DNA of 64,000 bases from Corallium rubrum. Taxonomy: Eukaryota; Cnidaria; Anthozoa; Scleralcyonacea; Coralliidae. Below, in pieces: positions 31,493 through 43,100 of this stretch. How positions within the stretch are numbered: the first letter of the stretch is position 1; each line of letters starts with the position of its first letter. The translations under genes and the position numbers were made by a program. The stretch spans positions 9,999,866-10,063,865 of the forward strand of contig OZ036013.1 in NCBI GenBank assembly GCA_964035015.1. Direction: 5' to 3'. Under the pieces are notes generated by a model. It made no database searches. It was not told the origin of the DNA and saw nothing but the letters and a program-made list of their open reading frames with translations.

Positions 31493-34000
31493 AAATGTGC
31501 ACAACCTGTAACCTTCTGATGACCAGCGAGATGCTCTAACTACTGAGCTACTGAAACTCAGATGATTTGAACGTAGATTGAATATGTGTACAACCCACAA
31601 CCTTCTGATCACCAGTGAGATGCTCGAACTATTGAGCTACTGAAACTCAGATGATTTGAACGTAGATTGAATATGTGTACAACCCACAACCTTCTGATCA
31701 CCAGTGAGATGCTCTAACTATTGAGCTACTGAAACTCAGATGATTTGAACGTAGATTGAATATGTGTACAACATACAATTGAGCTACTGAGACTCAGATG
31801 ATTTGAACGTAGGTTGAATATGTGTACAACCCACAACCTTCTGATGACCAGTGACATGCTCTAACCATTGAGCTACTGAGGCTCAGATGATTTGAATGTA
31901 GGTTGAATATGTGTACAACCCACAACCTTCTGATCATCAGTGAGATGCTCTAACCATTGAGCTACTGAGACTCAGATGGAGAACTAATGTTACAGATGTG
32001 TACAACCTTCAACCTTCTGATGACCAGTGAGATGCTCTAACCATTGAACTACTGAGACTCAGATGGAGATGTGTACAACCTGTAACCTTCTGATGACCAG
32101 TGAGATGCTCTAACCATTGAGCTACTGAGACTCAGATGGAGATGTGTACAACCTGTAACCTTCTGATCACCAGTGAGATGCTCTGACCATTGAGCTACTG
32201 AGGCTCAGATGAAGAGCTAAGGTTACAGATGTGCACAACCTGTAACCTTCTGATCACCAGTGAGATACTCTAAACATTGAGCTACTGAGGCTCTGGTGGA
32301 GAGCTATAAAGGTTGCAAATTCATGTGCTTCTAAGCAATAGCGTTTGAGACAATAACTACATGCACTACATGTATATGTACAGCTCATATTACTTCAACT
32401 AACATCTCATATTCAAACGCTAGGTGCTTAGGAAGCACGTAATATGACTATGAATTTACAACCTTAGCTCTCCATCTGAGTCTCAGTAGCTCAATGGTTA
32501 GAGCATCTCACTGGTGATCAGAAGGTTGTGGGTTGTGCACATATTCAATCTACGTTCAAATCATCTGAGTCTCAGTAGCTCAATGGTTAGAGCATCTCAC
32601 TGGTGATCAGAAGGTTGTGGGTTGTACACATATTCAATCTACGTTCAAATCATCTGAGTCTCAGTAGCTCAATGGTTAGAGCATCTCACTGGTGATCAGA
32701 AGGTTGTGGGTTGTACACATATTCAATCTACGTTCAAATCAACTGAGTCTCAGTAGCTCTATGGTTAGAGTATCTCACTGGTGATCAGAAGGTTGTGGTT
32801 GTACACATATTCAATCTACGTTGAAATCATCTGAGTCTCAGTAGCTCAATGGTTAGAGCCTCTCACTGGTGATCAGAAGGTTGTGAGTTGTACACATATT
32901 CAATCTACGTTCAAATCATCTGAGTGTCAGTAGCTCAATTGTTAGAGCATCTCACTGGTGATCAGAAGGTTGTGAGTTGTACACATATTCAATCTACGTT
33001 CAAATCATCTGAGTCTCAGTAGCTCAATGGTTAGAGCATCTCACTGGTGATCAGAAGGTTGTGGGTTGTACACATGTTCAATCTACGTTCAAATCATCTG
33101 AGTCTCAGTAGCTCAATGGTTAGAGCATCTCATTGGTGATCAGAAGGTTGTGGGTTGTACACATATTCAATCTACGTTCAAATCATCTGAGTCTCAGTAG
33201 CTCAATGGTTAGAGCATCTCACTGGTGATCAGAAGGTTGTGGGTTGTACACATATTCAATCTACGTTCAAATCATCTGAGTTTCAGTAGTTCAATGGTTA
33301 GAGCATCTCACTGGTGATCAGAAGGTTGTGGGTTGTACACATATTCAATCTACGTTCAAATCATCTGAGTCTCAGTAGCTCAATGGTTAGAGCATCTCAC
33401 TGGTGATCAGAAGGTTGTGGGTTGTACACATATTCAATCTACGTTCAAATCATCTGAGTCTCAGTAGCTCAATGGTTAGAGCCTCTCACTGGTGATCAGA
33501 AGGTTGTGTGTTGTACACATATTCAATCTACGTTCAAATCATCTGAGTCTCAGTAGCTCAATGGTTAGAGCATCTCACTGGTGATCAGAAGGTTGTGGGT
33601 TGTATACATATTCAATCTACGTTCAAATCATCTGAGTTTCAGTAGTTCAATGGTTAGAGCATCTCACTGGTGATCAGAAGGTTGTGGGTTGTACACATAT
33701 TCAATGTACGTTCAAATCATCTGAGTCTCAGTAGCTCAATGGTTAGAGCATCTCACTGGTGATCAGAAGGTTGTGGGTTGTACACATATTCAATATACGT
33801 TCAAATCATCTGAGTCTCAGTAGTTCAATGGTTAGAGCATCTCACTAGTGATCAGAAGGTTGTGGGTTGTACACATATTCAATATACGTTCAATCATCTG
33901 AGTCTCAGTAGTTTAATGGTTAGAGCATCTCACTTGTGATCAGAAGGTTGTGGGTTGTACACATATTCAAGATATGTTCAAGTCTCAGTCAGTGGCGTAG
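31493..34000. repeat. Head-to-head tandem array of decayed tRNA-like units
   Basis: About nine units in minus orientation (31493-32290) face about seventeen in plus orientation (32475-34000), period about 90 bp. The centre (32300-32470) is itself an imperfect palindrome. Each unit has TAGCTCAATGGTTAGAGC, ACTGGTGATCAGAAGG and GGTTGTGGGTTGTACACA: a D arm, an anticodon arm with GGT in the loop position, and a T-arm region whose B box has lost the TTCGA core. The units look like copies of the head of the SINE at 28618 and are not expected to work as tRNAs. Confidence 0.9.
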
Positions 34001-34806
34001 CCAAGGGTGGGCCAGGCTGGGCTCAAGCCCGACCAATCCACATCAATGATGTCATTCATTATTCTACTAATGTCCAACGCTAGTCCGTGGCCTGGCCACG
34101 CGTTTTCCATGCGTGATTTGTGTACTCGTGACTAAAGAATCTATACCACATGCTATTTTCACTAACATACTTGTATGCACAATGAATACATAATCAAACT
34201 GACTAAAATGTTTACCGCAATCCTCCAAAAAAATAATGTAAATATTTAATTTTCGTATTTTGTAATCTTCAGAATTCTACAAATTCTTTCCCTAAAATGC
34301 AGGAAATGACATTTCAAATCCCCTAAATTTCAAAAAATTTCCAGGACATGCTACCCCCCTCTTTAGAAATGTCACTTCGTGCCCACCCAATAGACCTTTT
34401 CACCAATACCGGCGCCATCTTGAATTCGCAATGCATTGTGGTCTATGGAGAGACAACGCGGTAAATTTATCTTCATAAATACTTTCGTGGCAACAATGTC
34501 TAAATATGAACGTTGTAATATTAGTAAAAGTAACAACACTTGGACGTATAAGGGTATATATGTCATGAATCTATCTTTATACGTCCGAGAATTGTTGCCT
34601 TTACCAATATCACAACGATTATATTTAGACATTGTTGTCATGATGGTGTTTATAACGAAAAAACGACCTCATTGTGTCTCAACACTACGCAATCACCTTT
34701 TTAATTAAGCTTGTTACCCTGGATAGACCACAATGCATTGCGAATTCAAGATGGCCCCGCTATTGGTGAAAAGGTCTATTGGTCAACCCTGGCTACCCCA
34801 CTGGTG
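33990..34806. mobile_element. hAT-like non-autonomous element holding a nested MITE
   Basis: The left end CAGTGGCGTAGCCAAGGG and right end CCCTGGCTACCCCACTG are inverted. A clean 8-bp duplication is not visible: CTCAGT occurs next to the left end and three to nine bases beyond the right end. It inserted into the tRNA-like array, which resumes at about 34811. Its body matches 55371-55708 in the opposite direction. The MITE at 34387-34782 lies inside it. Confidence 0.7.
34387..34782. mobile_element. Nested MITE with ~65-bp inverted ends
   Basis: Ends CCAATAGACCTTTTCACCAA and GGTGAAAAGGTCTATTGG. The inverted arms continue through CATCTTGAATTCGCAATGCA. It interrupts the hAT-like element between GTGCCCA and TCAACCC. 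The short frames inside are shadows. Confidence 0.85.
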
Positions 34807-34962
34807 ACTCTCAGTAGCTCAATAGTTAGAGCATCTCACTAGTCATTCAAAGGTTGTAGTTCATTCCCTGTCTGGAACTCAAAAACATTTTCTGTAAACA
34901 CTGTTGCCATTTTTGTAATGTTTTCCGTTAATTTTGACTTAATTCGGTTTTAACTCTAACAG

Positions 34963-35292
34963 GACTGGATTCTTCGTCGAATTCCATTGGTTTCTCATCT
35001 GGGCTCACTTCAACAAACTCAGGCAAAACGTCATGGTGACGCCGCCATGTTTAACCCCCAGCAAGCGTACAGCTGGTTGGGAGAATATCCATTTGATCAC
35101 GAAGCTATCGAATGTTTTCCATTCGATTGGGAACAGATGTTTCAGAGTAACATTGGCATGTCGTTAAAGTCTTTCAAAAGACTCGTTTACAATCGATATG
35201 AATTACAGAACGAGAAAGACGTCGAAGAAGACAAGAAGGAATTCGTGGAGAAATTGAAAGCTTTTTATGATCAAGACAGTGATACGGTTTGA
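34963..35292 (+). CDS. Terminal exon C of unidentified host gene (frame ambiguous)
   Basis: An acceptor TAACTCTAACAG|GACTGG opens a 109-codon frame to TGA at 35290. It reads DWILRRIPLV, then AMFNPQQAYSWLGEYPFDHE, then a basic and acidic C-terminus ending DQDSDTV. It looks protein-like (several Trp, Phe and Tyr, then a charged helix). Direct splicing from exon B (phase 1) would instead give GLDSSSNSIGFSSGL and a stop at 35037-35039. Either further exons lie in the 17-kb gap, or this is another gene starting at the ATG at 35048 (GCCGCCATGT context). The product is not recognised. Confidence 0.5.
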   Translation, partial: DWILRRIPLVSHLGSLQQTQAKRHGDAAMFNPQQAYSWLGEYPFDHEAIECFPFDWEQMFQSNIGMSLKSFKRLVYNRYELQNEKDVEEDKKEFVEKLKAFYDQDSDTV

Positions 35293-35309
35293 AGGGAAGG
35301 TAGTATATT

Positions 35310-35428
35310 GTTCACTAGCGACCGCTGACCGTATTTTTGTCCAATACGTTTACTTGATTGTGGGCTCAGCCGCGCCCGCAGACCAATACATTTATTTATG
35401 AGAAAAAGGTCAGCGGTTACTAGTATGG
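35310..35428. repeat. Small foldback MITE
   Basis: CACTAGCGACCGCTGACC at the left and GGTCAGCGGTTACTAGTA at the right are inverted, about 115 bp in all. Confidence 0.7.
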
Positions 35429-35432
35429 GACG

Positions 35433-35550
35433 AATCCATCTGCATTCCTAAACCTTTTTGGCTGAAGAATTCAAAAGTAGCAAATGGACCAATCATATTG
35501 CAGTGATCTCACAGTGTCAATTTCAAAGGCTAAGGAATGCAGATGGATTT
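35433..35550. repeat. Small foldback MITE
   Basis: AATCCATCTGCATTCCTAA at the left is matched by the inverse TAAGGAATGCAGATGGATTT at the right. It lies next to the previous foldback. Confidence 0.75.
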
Positions 35551-35703
35551 GTTAATATTTCGGCGGAAACCATGACATGTTTATTTTGGTCCATGCTGCG
35601 GATCATGGGTTTTGGTAATATATATATATATATATATAGGTCAGTGATGGTGCGGAGAAAGAGAGCACACTTTATTTTTGGGCCTTTTGCTTTGTCGTAT
35701 TTA

Positions 35704-35900
35704 AGCTTGGTTCTCATATGTCGCCGATGGTCGCCGATCGTCGGCGACTTGTGATTTAGATGCATGTTAAAACGGGAAGTGCAGCAGCATGTTAAGTAAT
35801 AAAGAACAATACAGAAAAGCAGTGCTTTTATTCTTTTACTTAACATGCATCTAAACCATGGGTCGGCGACGATCGGCGACATATGAGAACCAGGCTTTAT
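35704..35900. mobile_element. TTAA-type MITE with GATCGTCGGCGAC arms
   Basis: Ends GCTTGGTTCTCATATG and CATATGAGAACCAGGC are inverted, with inner arms GTCGCCGATCGTCGGCGAC. Flanks are TTAA (left) and TTTA (right), again one base off a TTAA duplication. Confidence 0.78.
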
Positions 35901-35993
35901 TGTATGGTGAAATCTTTGTAAATAAATATAGTATTTAATTAAAAATACATAAACAAACAAACAAGTAAATAAACAAACATTTAAATAATCAAA

Positions 35994-36132
35994 CAAACAA
36001 ACAAACAAACAAACAAACAAACAAACAAACAAACAAACAAACAAACAAACAAACAAACAAACAAACAAACAAACAAACAAACAAACAAACAAACAAACAA
36101 ACAAACAAACAAACAAACAAACAAACAAACAA
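35994..36132. repeat. (CAAA)n microsatellite
   Basis: About 34 tetranucleotide units. The Cys-Leu-Phe-Val frames on the minus strand are repeat translations. Confidence 0.95.
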
Positions 36133-36244
36133 ATGAATAAATAGATACATAGAAAAACAACTAAATAAAACCAGGAAAACCAGAATGAACGAATAGGATG
36201 GAATGGGATAAAATGCCATAGAATAGGATAAAACTGATGGCGTA

Positions 36245-36620
36245 GGATAGAGTTGACCAGATAGAATGGGATAAAACAAGATAGAATGGGATAAAACAAG
36301 ATAGAGTGGGATAAAACAAGATAGAGTGGGATAAAACAAGATAGAATGGGATAAAACAAGATAGAATGGGATAAAACAAGATAGAGTGGGATGAAATGGA
36401 GTTAGAGTAGGATAACGGGGATCGAATGGAAACGAACGAGACTGAACTGGATGAAAGAGAGAGATAATGAGACGATGAGACGGGATAATGAGATGGAAGA
36501 GATAATGAGACGATGGGATAATGAGATGAGACGATGAGATAATGAGACGAGTGAGGTAAAACAGGATGAAACGGGATAGAGAAGGATGCAATAGGGTGGA
36601 CTAGGATAGAACGGAACATA
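36245..36620. repeat. 20-bp purine-rich minisatellite and degenerate extension
   Basis: Seven or so 20-bp units (GGGATAAAACAAGATAGAAT type) at 36265-36390 are followed by GAGATAATGAGACGATGAGA-like purine-rich sequence. Long minus-strand Ser/Phe/Leu frames are shadows. Confidence 0.88.
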
Positions 36621-37064
36621 ACGAGGAAGAATAGGACGAAACTCGTTTTCCTACTTAACATCCCCTAATAACCCGATGACGGCCGTATGCCCTCCTAAAC
36701 GGTGAATTTTTTGACCGGTGACGTAATTCGGGAAGTAATTATATTCAGGCTAAATTGCTATCAATCTCGTTCCCAGAGCCCACGTTCCCCTTTCCCAGCG
36801 GGCGGGAAACGAGAGGCTCTGGGATAATCATAATCCGTTCACGCCATCACAGGATTCTTGTTATCCGGAAGAAGAGTTATATAGAGTGCACTGTGTTCAT
36901 CAGCCAATGAAATATCGATGTGAAACGGATTATCCCAGAGTCTCTCGTTTCCCTTGTGGGGAACGTGGGCTCTGGGAACGACATTGAGTCACGATCGGAA
37001 ATCCAGCACATTCTCCGGAGGAAATTCATTATAATAACGAAATGTTATTTTGCACTTGTATTCA
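36621..37064. other. Spacer with a palindromic element
   Basis: GTTCCCAGAGCCCACGTTCC at about 36770 is inverted at about 36955-36982 (GGGAACGTGGGCTCTGGGAA), and GATTATCCCAGAGTCTCTCG is the inverse of CGAGAGGCTCTGGGATAATC, so a foldback of about 210 bp lies at 36770-36985. No gene seen. Confidence 0.6.
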
Positions 37065-37440
37065 TCATAATCATGAATTTAAATGAAACCTCACCCCCAC
37101 ACCCCAACGCCAGACCACAACCCCCCGGAAACCCTAAACCTAACCACAACCCCTCCCGGTGGCCCTAAACCTAACCACAACCCCTCCCGGTGGCCCTAAA
37201 CCTAACCACAACCCCTCCCGGTGGCCCTAAACCTAACCACAACCCCTCCCGGTGGCCCTAAACCTAACCACAACCCCTCCCGGTGGCCCTAAACCTAACC
37301 ACAACCCCTCCCGGTGGCCCTAAACCTAACCACAACCCCTCCCGGTGGCCCTAAACCTAACCACAACCCCTCCCGGTGGCCCTAAACCTAACCACAACCC
37401 TCCGGAAAAAAAGTCCCACCTCAGACCCCGATCACAACAC
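37065..37440. repeat. 31-bp telomere-like minisatellite
   Basis: About eight near-identical copies of a 31-bp unit containing CCCTAAACCTAACCACAACC and CCTCCCGGTGG at 37139-37395. A shorter diverged block with the same flanks (AAAAAGTCCCAC, GACCACAACACCCCTA) is at 38840-38995. CCCTAAACCTAACC resembles degenerate telomeric CCCTAA repeats. Confidence 0.92.
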
Positions 37441-38004
37441 CCCTAGTTTAACATCCCGCATGTGGGAGAGTTGACGTTTGGGTTTCATGATTATAATGAA
37501 TACAAGGATTCATGATTATAATGAATACAAGTGCTATATAACATTTCATTATTATAATGAATCTCCTCTGGAGACTGTGTTGGGAAATCGCATAGAAAAT
37601 CGGCCACTTTAATGGGACAGTTTGCAGTCCACGTGCGTGCTGGCTCAAGTGAGTTGTCGGCCGTGTATTGATGACGTTTACACGCAAGATATTCGTTCTA
37701 CGCATGCGTAGCTAATACGGGTCAGCCCGTATTTCGCGAGCCTCGACAGCCGCCATTTCCGATCGTGGCTATCTTTGGAAGTTGGAGTTAAACAGACTCT
37801 TGAAACCGTTTTAGTAGGGGTAGAACCACTTTCCATTGCATGTAACGACAACGCGAAATACGTCAAAATAGGGCGATGTACATTTCAGCGATTTCCTGCC
37901 AGAATATTTAATTAGATTCAAAAACCTGCAAGCGAAACAAGTCCGCCTCTTTCTTCCCGCTTTTCCGCTCTCCCGCCTTTCCGCTCGCCCGCCAAAACTA
38001 GCGC
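37441..38004. other. Spacer without supported gene
   Basis: Short open frames only. GATTATAATGAATACAAG is repeated at about 37489 and 37512, and a related form is at 37065. Confidence 0.4.
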
Positions 38005-38008
38005 TTAA

Positions 38009-38147
38009 GGCGGTTTTCCACTAGGCGAAAAATGTCGCGCGAAGCGACATTTTCTTTTGTTTCGCAAGCTCTCGAGTGGAACTAATTAGCCAAGACAAAA
38101 GAAAAATGTCGAGTCGGTCGACAAATGTCACCTAGTGGAAAACTGCC
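38009..38147. mobile_element. TTAA-type MITE (GGTTTTCCACTAGGCGA family), copy 2
   Basis: 139 bp. Ends GGCGGTTTTCCACTAGGCGA and the inverse ending GGAAAACTGCC. Flanked by intact TTAA at 38005-38008 and 38148-38151; the right TTAA is shared with the next element. Confidence 0.88.
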
Positions 38148-38151
38148 TTAA

Positions 38152-38627
38152 AGGGCATATGACTCGAAAATTAAGTTTGTCTTATTGAAAAGAACATTTA
38201 AAATGATAAAATAACATCGTTTGCAGTTTTTGGTTTCCTTGTTTACTTTTTGAGATATTCCAGCTTGTTTGATATACAAATGACAACTTTTTACGTCACA
38301 TGTGCATAATGAGTTATCAGAAAATGTTACATATCTTTGCTATTATGAAAACATGGGCTTAACTCAAAGGAAGCTTTTGCGTGTTTCTACCCACAACACC
38401 AAACATATAGAATTCCAAGTGATTTCGTTTCACAATAGCAAAGATATGTAACCTTCCCTCGGTAACACATAATACTCATTATGCACGTGTGACGTAAAAA
38501 GTTGTGTCATTTGCATATCAAACAAACTGGAATATCTCAAAAACGAAGCAAGGAAACCAAAAACTTATTTTATCATTTTAAACGTTCTTTTCAATAAGAC
38601 AAACTTAATTTTCGAGTCATATGCCCT
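38152..38627. mobile_element. TTAA-flanked foldback MITE, copy 2
   Basis: 476 bp with ends AGGGCATATGACTCGAAAAT and its inverse, flanked by TTAA at 38148-38151 and 38628-38631. Arms of about 160 bp. Same family as 17818-18282. Confidence 0.88.
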
Positions 38628-38664
38628 TTAAGAGGCGGAATTAATTGGAGCAAGTCTATACAAG

Positions 38665-38775
38665 CTGTCGTAAGTAAACTCAGAGAAAAACTCTGAGTTC
38701 CAGACGGGACTCGAACCCACAACCTTCTGAGTGCCAGCCAGACACTCTCACCATTGCAGCATATCCTACCTAGAA
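38665..38775 (-). repeat. tRNA-derived SINE fragment
   Basis: On the minus strand: an A-box-like TGCTGCAATGGTGAGAG, anticodon arm TCTGG-CTGGCAC-TCAGA, an intact B box GGTTCGAGTCC, then a hairpin tail CTCAGAGTTTTTCTCTGAG. The same tail forms the palindrome arms at 28.5 kb. Confidence 0.75.
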
Positions 38776-38839
38776 TTACCAATAATCAGTAAGTGCGAAA
38801 TGCCTAGAATTACAATAATCGTTAATTTTAAAAACTAAT

Positions 38840-39045
38840 TCCCAACCCCCACACCCCAACCCTAACCTTACCCTAAACCTAACCACAACCCCCCGGCAAC
38901 CCTAACCCGAACCCAAAAACCCCCGGTGGCCCTAAACCTAACCACAACCCTCCGGGAAAAAAGTCCCACGTCTCAGACCCGGACCACAACACCCCTACTG
39001 TTTTTTTAGTTATATGCAATTTAATATTTAACATCCCGCATGTGG
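38840..39045. repeat. Diverged copy of the telomere-like repeat block
   Basis: CCCTAACCTTACCCTAAACC and GGTGGCCCTAAACCTAACC, followed by the same AAAAAGTCCCAC flank and AACATCCCGCATGTGGGA found at 37400-37470. Confidence 0.8.
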
Positions 39046-39049
39046 GACA

Positions 39050-39975
39050 GAGAATTACTTACAATTAGAAATACATGAATGCGACAACCCCTCGCCGGCT
39101 TTTATTAAATGCTTTTTTGAAACACCCAATACCCACCCACCCACCCACCCACCCTGATTAAAATAAGCACTGATGTACAGCCAATATAAAAACAAACAGA
39201 TATATAAACAAATGATAATCCTCAAGATAATTCTACATATCAAAGCAAAACTTAGATTTCATTATTAAATTCTGGTTGTACAAAATATGTTTTTAGGAGG
39301 TTTCAAAAGGGATTATTTTAACAAGCTTTAAATGGCTTCCCTATACATATACATGCATGTTTTGCAAAGGCAGAATTAAAAGTCAACAGCTCAAAAATTG
39401 CATTTAAAATAGAGTCCGAGATAAAAACAATACGCTAAAATCAGATTCTAGAAGGAAGTATTAAACAGACAACGTTTCAGTCGAAAATTTGGAAATACAA
39501 CCAAAAAAATCGCCAAAGCCCATGAGTATTTACATGTAATAATACATTTAAGCTTTATATAAAGGTAGTGTTTTACTTTTAAGTTAGCTTTAATTAAGCT
39601 GATTTATGGTTTGGACGAGCAAAGGGAAAGCATGAAAACGTGAAGCTGTATATTGTTTAGGTTAATAAGCGAAAACATGAAAACAACAAGAATCCTACCG
39701 TATTTTGACCACGGAGTTACTACAAACACTGCAATTCAGATCGAGTTTTTGTTTACCATACGGCGTTTGGTTTCTTCAAGTTCTCTGGTTTCTCTTCAAG
39801 ATATATTAAACGAGTTGTTTGTATCCTTCTTTTCTTTGTGCTCCATTTCGTTTCGTTTAAATAAACGAAGGCAAAATACTATTTGCTTGAGAGTTCATAG
39901 TTTTCTTCGTCGCTAGTCAATTCTTACCGCGTAGAACATGCTATGTAATCGAGTGAAATGCCCAATATTACTTTT
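39050..39975. repeat. Dispersed ~0.9-kb repeat, copy 1
   Basis: Collinear with 47160-48110, with many substitutions. Shared blocks include CATTTAAA/GTCTGAGATAAAAACAAT, GTTAAACAGACAACGTTTC-like sequence and AGTTTTCTTGTTTTC-like sequence. It starts beside (CCCA)n at 39130. No coding frame is conserved between copies. A phrase matching 15.53 kb (AACATGCTATGTAATCGAG) closes it. Confidence 0.75.
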
Positions 39976-40188
39976 TTACTCAGTTGCACAAACTTCACAA
40001 TGTTCCCACAACTGGTATACATTTAGGGTGAAGGAAAATTCGAGTGTAGAATATATACATTTAATAGAAGTGTAGAATATATACATGTACATATACAACA
40101 AACTACCTCGAAAAAGCTATCATGATACAATAGTGTAACATAGTAACGTTTCAGAATACAGCATCAAAATTTATTCAGTAAAATTTAT

Positions 40189-43100
40189 TCATGCTCTTCG
40201 TACTATATAAGAAATGGCCTTGGATAGGTCAAATTGCTTTGGGGTAGAATTAACCCTACCAGTGCTACTTTCATCCCTGAATATAGAAATTAAGATTTGA
40301 ATCAGCATACTGTCGTATTACATTACTACAGTTTTTAAAGTAGCAATGCACAACAGTAATAATATTTATAAATAACTGTACCTTTCGTCATTAGCTTTTT
40401 CGCATTCGTGTGAATTAATCCAAGAATCTAAAAGATTTTCAGACGTCCGTTGTCTCTGCAAAGAAAAACATAACTGAATGCAATAAAGAATTAATTCAAC
40501 AGTACAATAGTTACCAAAAATTCCTAGGATGGAACATTTTGGTACTCAATGCAATAAAACTAACCTTCCTGTCAGGGCTATTGTGAACAGTTTTGTGATG
40601 TTCTACCAATTTATCCATTTCTACTGCATCTCCACATTTTAAGCAATTGATCATTGGACTTGTGGTATCCTAAATTAATATAGTAAAATTGGGTATAATC
40701 TTGTCTTATACAATCATTTTTATCGTACACAAAAATAGCTTGTACATGAGTGAGTGCATCTATGCATGTACTGTATGACAGTGTTCTTTTTCTCAACCAT
40801 TAAAAATTCTTCACTATAATCACCACTTTCTCGCACTGGTTGCAGTAGATCTGTCAACACAAGTGCACCCAACATCTAGCAGTGAGAAAATGCACAATGA
40901 ATAATAATAGTACACCTACTTTTAACCTATTAAAAGAGTGGATATAACAAAATGATTTATTGTACTAGTCAACAATTATAATTGTATATAAAATTTCCAC
41001 TCTTCAATGTACAGTAGCTGATGAAACTGAAGGACTCTTATCATGAAATACAGTACAAGGAATCAGAAATGAAAAAAATGCATGTATTTTGCTGTTTTGT
41101 ATCACTGAATGATTAAGCAACACATTCTATTTGAAAGTTATTTGATAGGATCTCTATTCATTCATAATGCTTTTTCAGACCTACATGTTTGCAATTCCAT
41201 TTTTCAAATTCAAGGACTTTCTGGAATTTCCAAGAATGAAACCCTACCAATTTAACAAAATAAAGAATAAAACATAATCCGAGCAAGATAAAACAGTGGT
41301 AATATTCAACTCTATTTCAAAGTCATCCAATGACTTTGAAATAAAGTAGAAGTATTACCTCTCACACTGTCTCTTGTTTATTTTTTTAACTTGAATATCA
41401 AGCCACAAGATGATGCTTTTTGGATTGTTTTACTCTTTAGGCAATATTAAACCTAACATTATTGCAATAACTGATTAGTAATCCTAGGTAATACTAGAAA
41501 TTTGTTAACCTCAACAGGCTGCATAATCTCCAATGGGTCCAGATCAAGGTTGCATTGAATTGGCCGGATATAGATTTTAGAATTCCCAACAGTGTCTTTT
41601 AACCGTTTGGGAGTATATGGAAGAGCCAACTCATAAAATCCAGCATCTTCACCACCTCGTTGGTATAGCAACAGCTGATAACCAGTGCGTGCCAGTTTGG
41701 GGTAGTTCTTCATTATCCCTTCATGGCAATGCTGTGCACCTCCATTAAGGTCGAACTGAATACTACAATCACCCAAACCAGCACTGTGCAATTCGGATCT
41801 CCCCTTTACTCCAGTTGGTGGCTTGTGGTCATCAGTATTTGCAAGGCATAAAAATTTTAAAGTACATGTTGGACTTTTTTTCCCTTTTTTACTTTTACTG
41901 TAACCACTTCCAGAGCCTGTGTTGTAGCCAAAAAGATTGCGATGTTCAACAGAAGACATTGCAGCATTCAATGGGTTTCTATTACTATTACACGACGGCT
42001 GCAACTGTCTCTGCAAATTCACACCACGATTAGCATTGACAGGAAGACCACGATTAGCATTACTTTGAAAGTTTCCATCTCTAACTGAGGGAGGTCTCAC
42101 TACACCAGATGCTTGTGGTAATCGACTGTTGTTGGCAACATTAGCAGGTGGTGCTCTTGAAGTACTTGCACCAACATTAACTTCTGCAAAATAAATAAGC
42201 AATATTATTTGTAACACATGTACCATGCAGTACGTGTACTGTATGTTTAAATTTATAACAATAGTGATACAAACTACTGTACTGTATGACATGCACAATA
42301 GAGATACTCTACATGTACTTCAGGTATTTTTGTTAATACATGTAATTGATACTCAGCAAAAATCTTAAGAAAAAATTGAATTGTAATTACATGTAAATTA
42401 CATGTACAGTAGGGTTATTAAATACCCCTCTCATCCCATTCAATGTTGTCATTGATTTGAAGGAGGGGTGGTCATTTAAGGTCATTTGCCTCATTGACAT
42501 TGCAGGAAGTTTTCTCATGGTTTTTGCAGTTTGCACCAGATTGTAGCTTCACCATTGGAGAATCATAATTTAGACCAGGGGAGGACTTTTTAGTAAAAGT
42601 AAGTCAGTAAGTTATTTGATATAAATTTGACTGGGTATTGGTTGTAAAAAAAGTAGAATTGTAGTGATTAAAGTTCAAATGAAGTAATGCAGCTATCAAT
42701 GTTAGTCCCAAGGGTGGGGTGGGGTGGGGGGTGGGGGGGGGGGGGGTGAGCAAGGGGTGGTGTTTTGGTCAAAACGCATGACCCCAGGGTTGACACTGAA
42801 TTCTCCCTGTGGGTGGGGTACTTTGGTTAATTTTGATTGTAGCCAAGGAAGACTGGGCATGATTTTGTTGCTGCTAGTTTTCATTCTGTCAAAATTGAGT
42901 TGTACATAAGAGCCTGAGGTAATTTAAGCATATCCAACACCTTATTAAGTTTAATATATGCATCTGTTGATATTTTCCGGTGCATCAGTGATGAAATATT
43001 TATTGTAATTTCTTCTCTTTTGATTTTTTTTTGCAAAATATTACTTCATCTCACTTTTGGTTTATACATATATTTACATGTCATAGCACAGCTAATAGGG

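Noticed and set aside
31493..34000. CRISPR array or functional tRNA gene cluster
   Set aside because: Units are contiguous ~90-bp tRNA-like repeats without unique spacers, in a eukaryotic context, and their B boxes are broken.
35523..36661. Long minus-strand Ser/Phe/Leu frames
   Set aside because: Translation of the (CAAA)n tract and the 20-bp purine-rich minisatellite.
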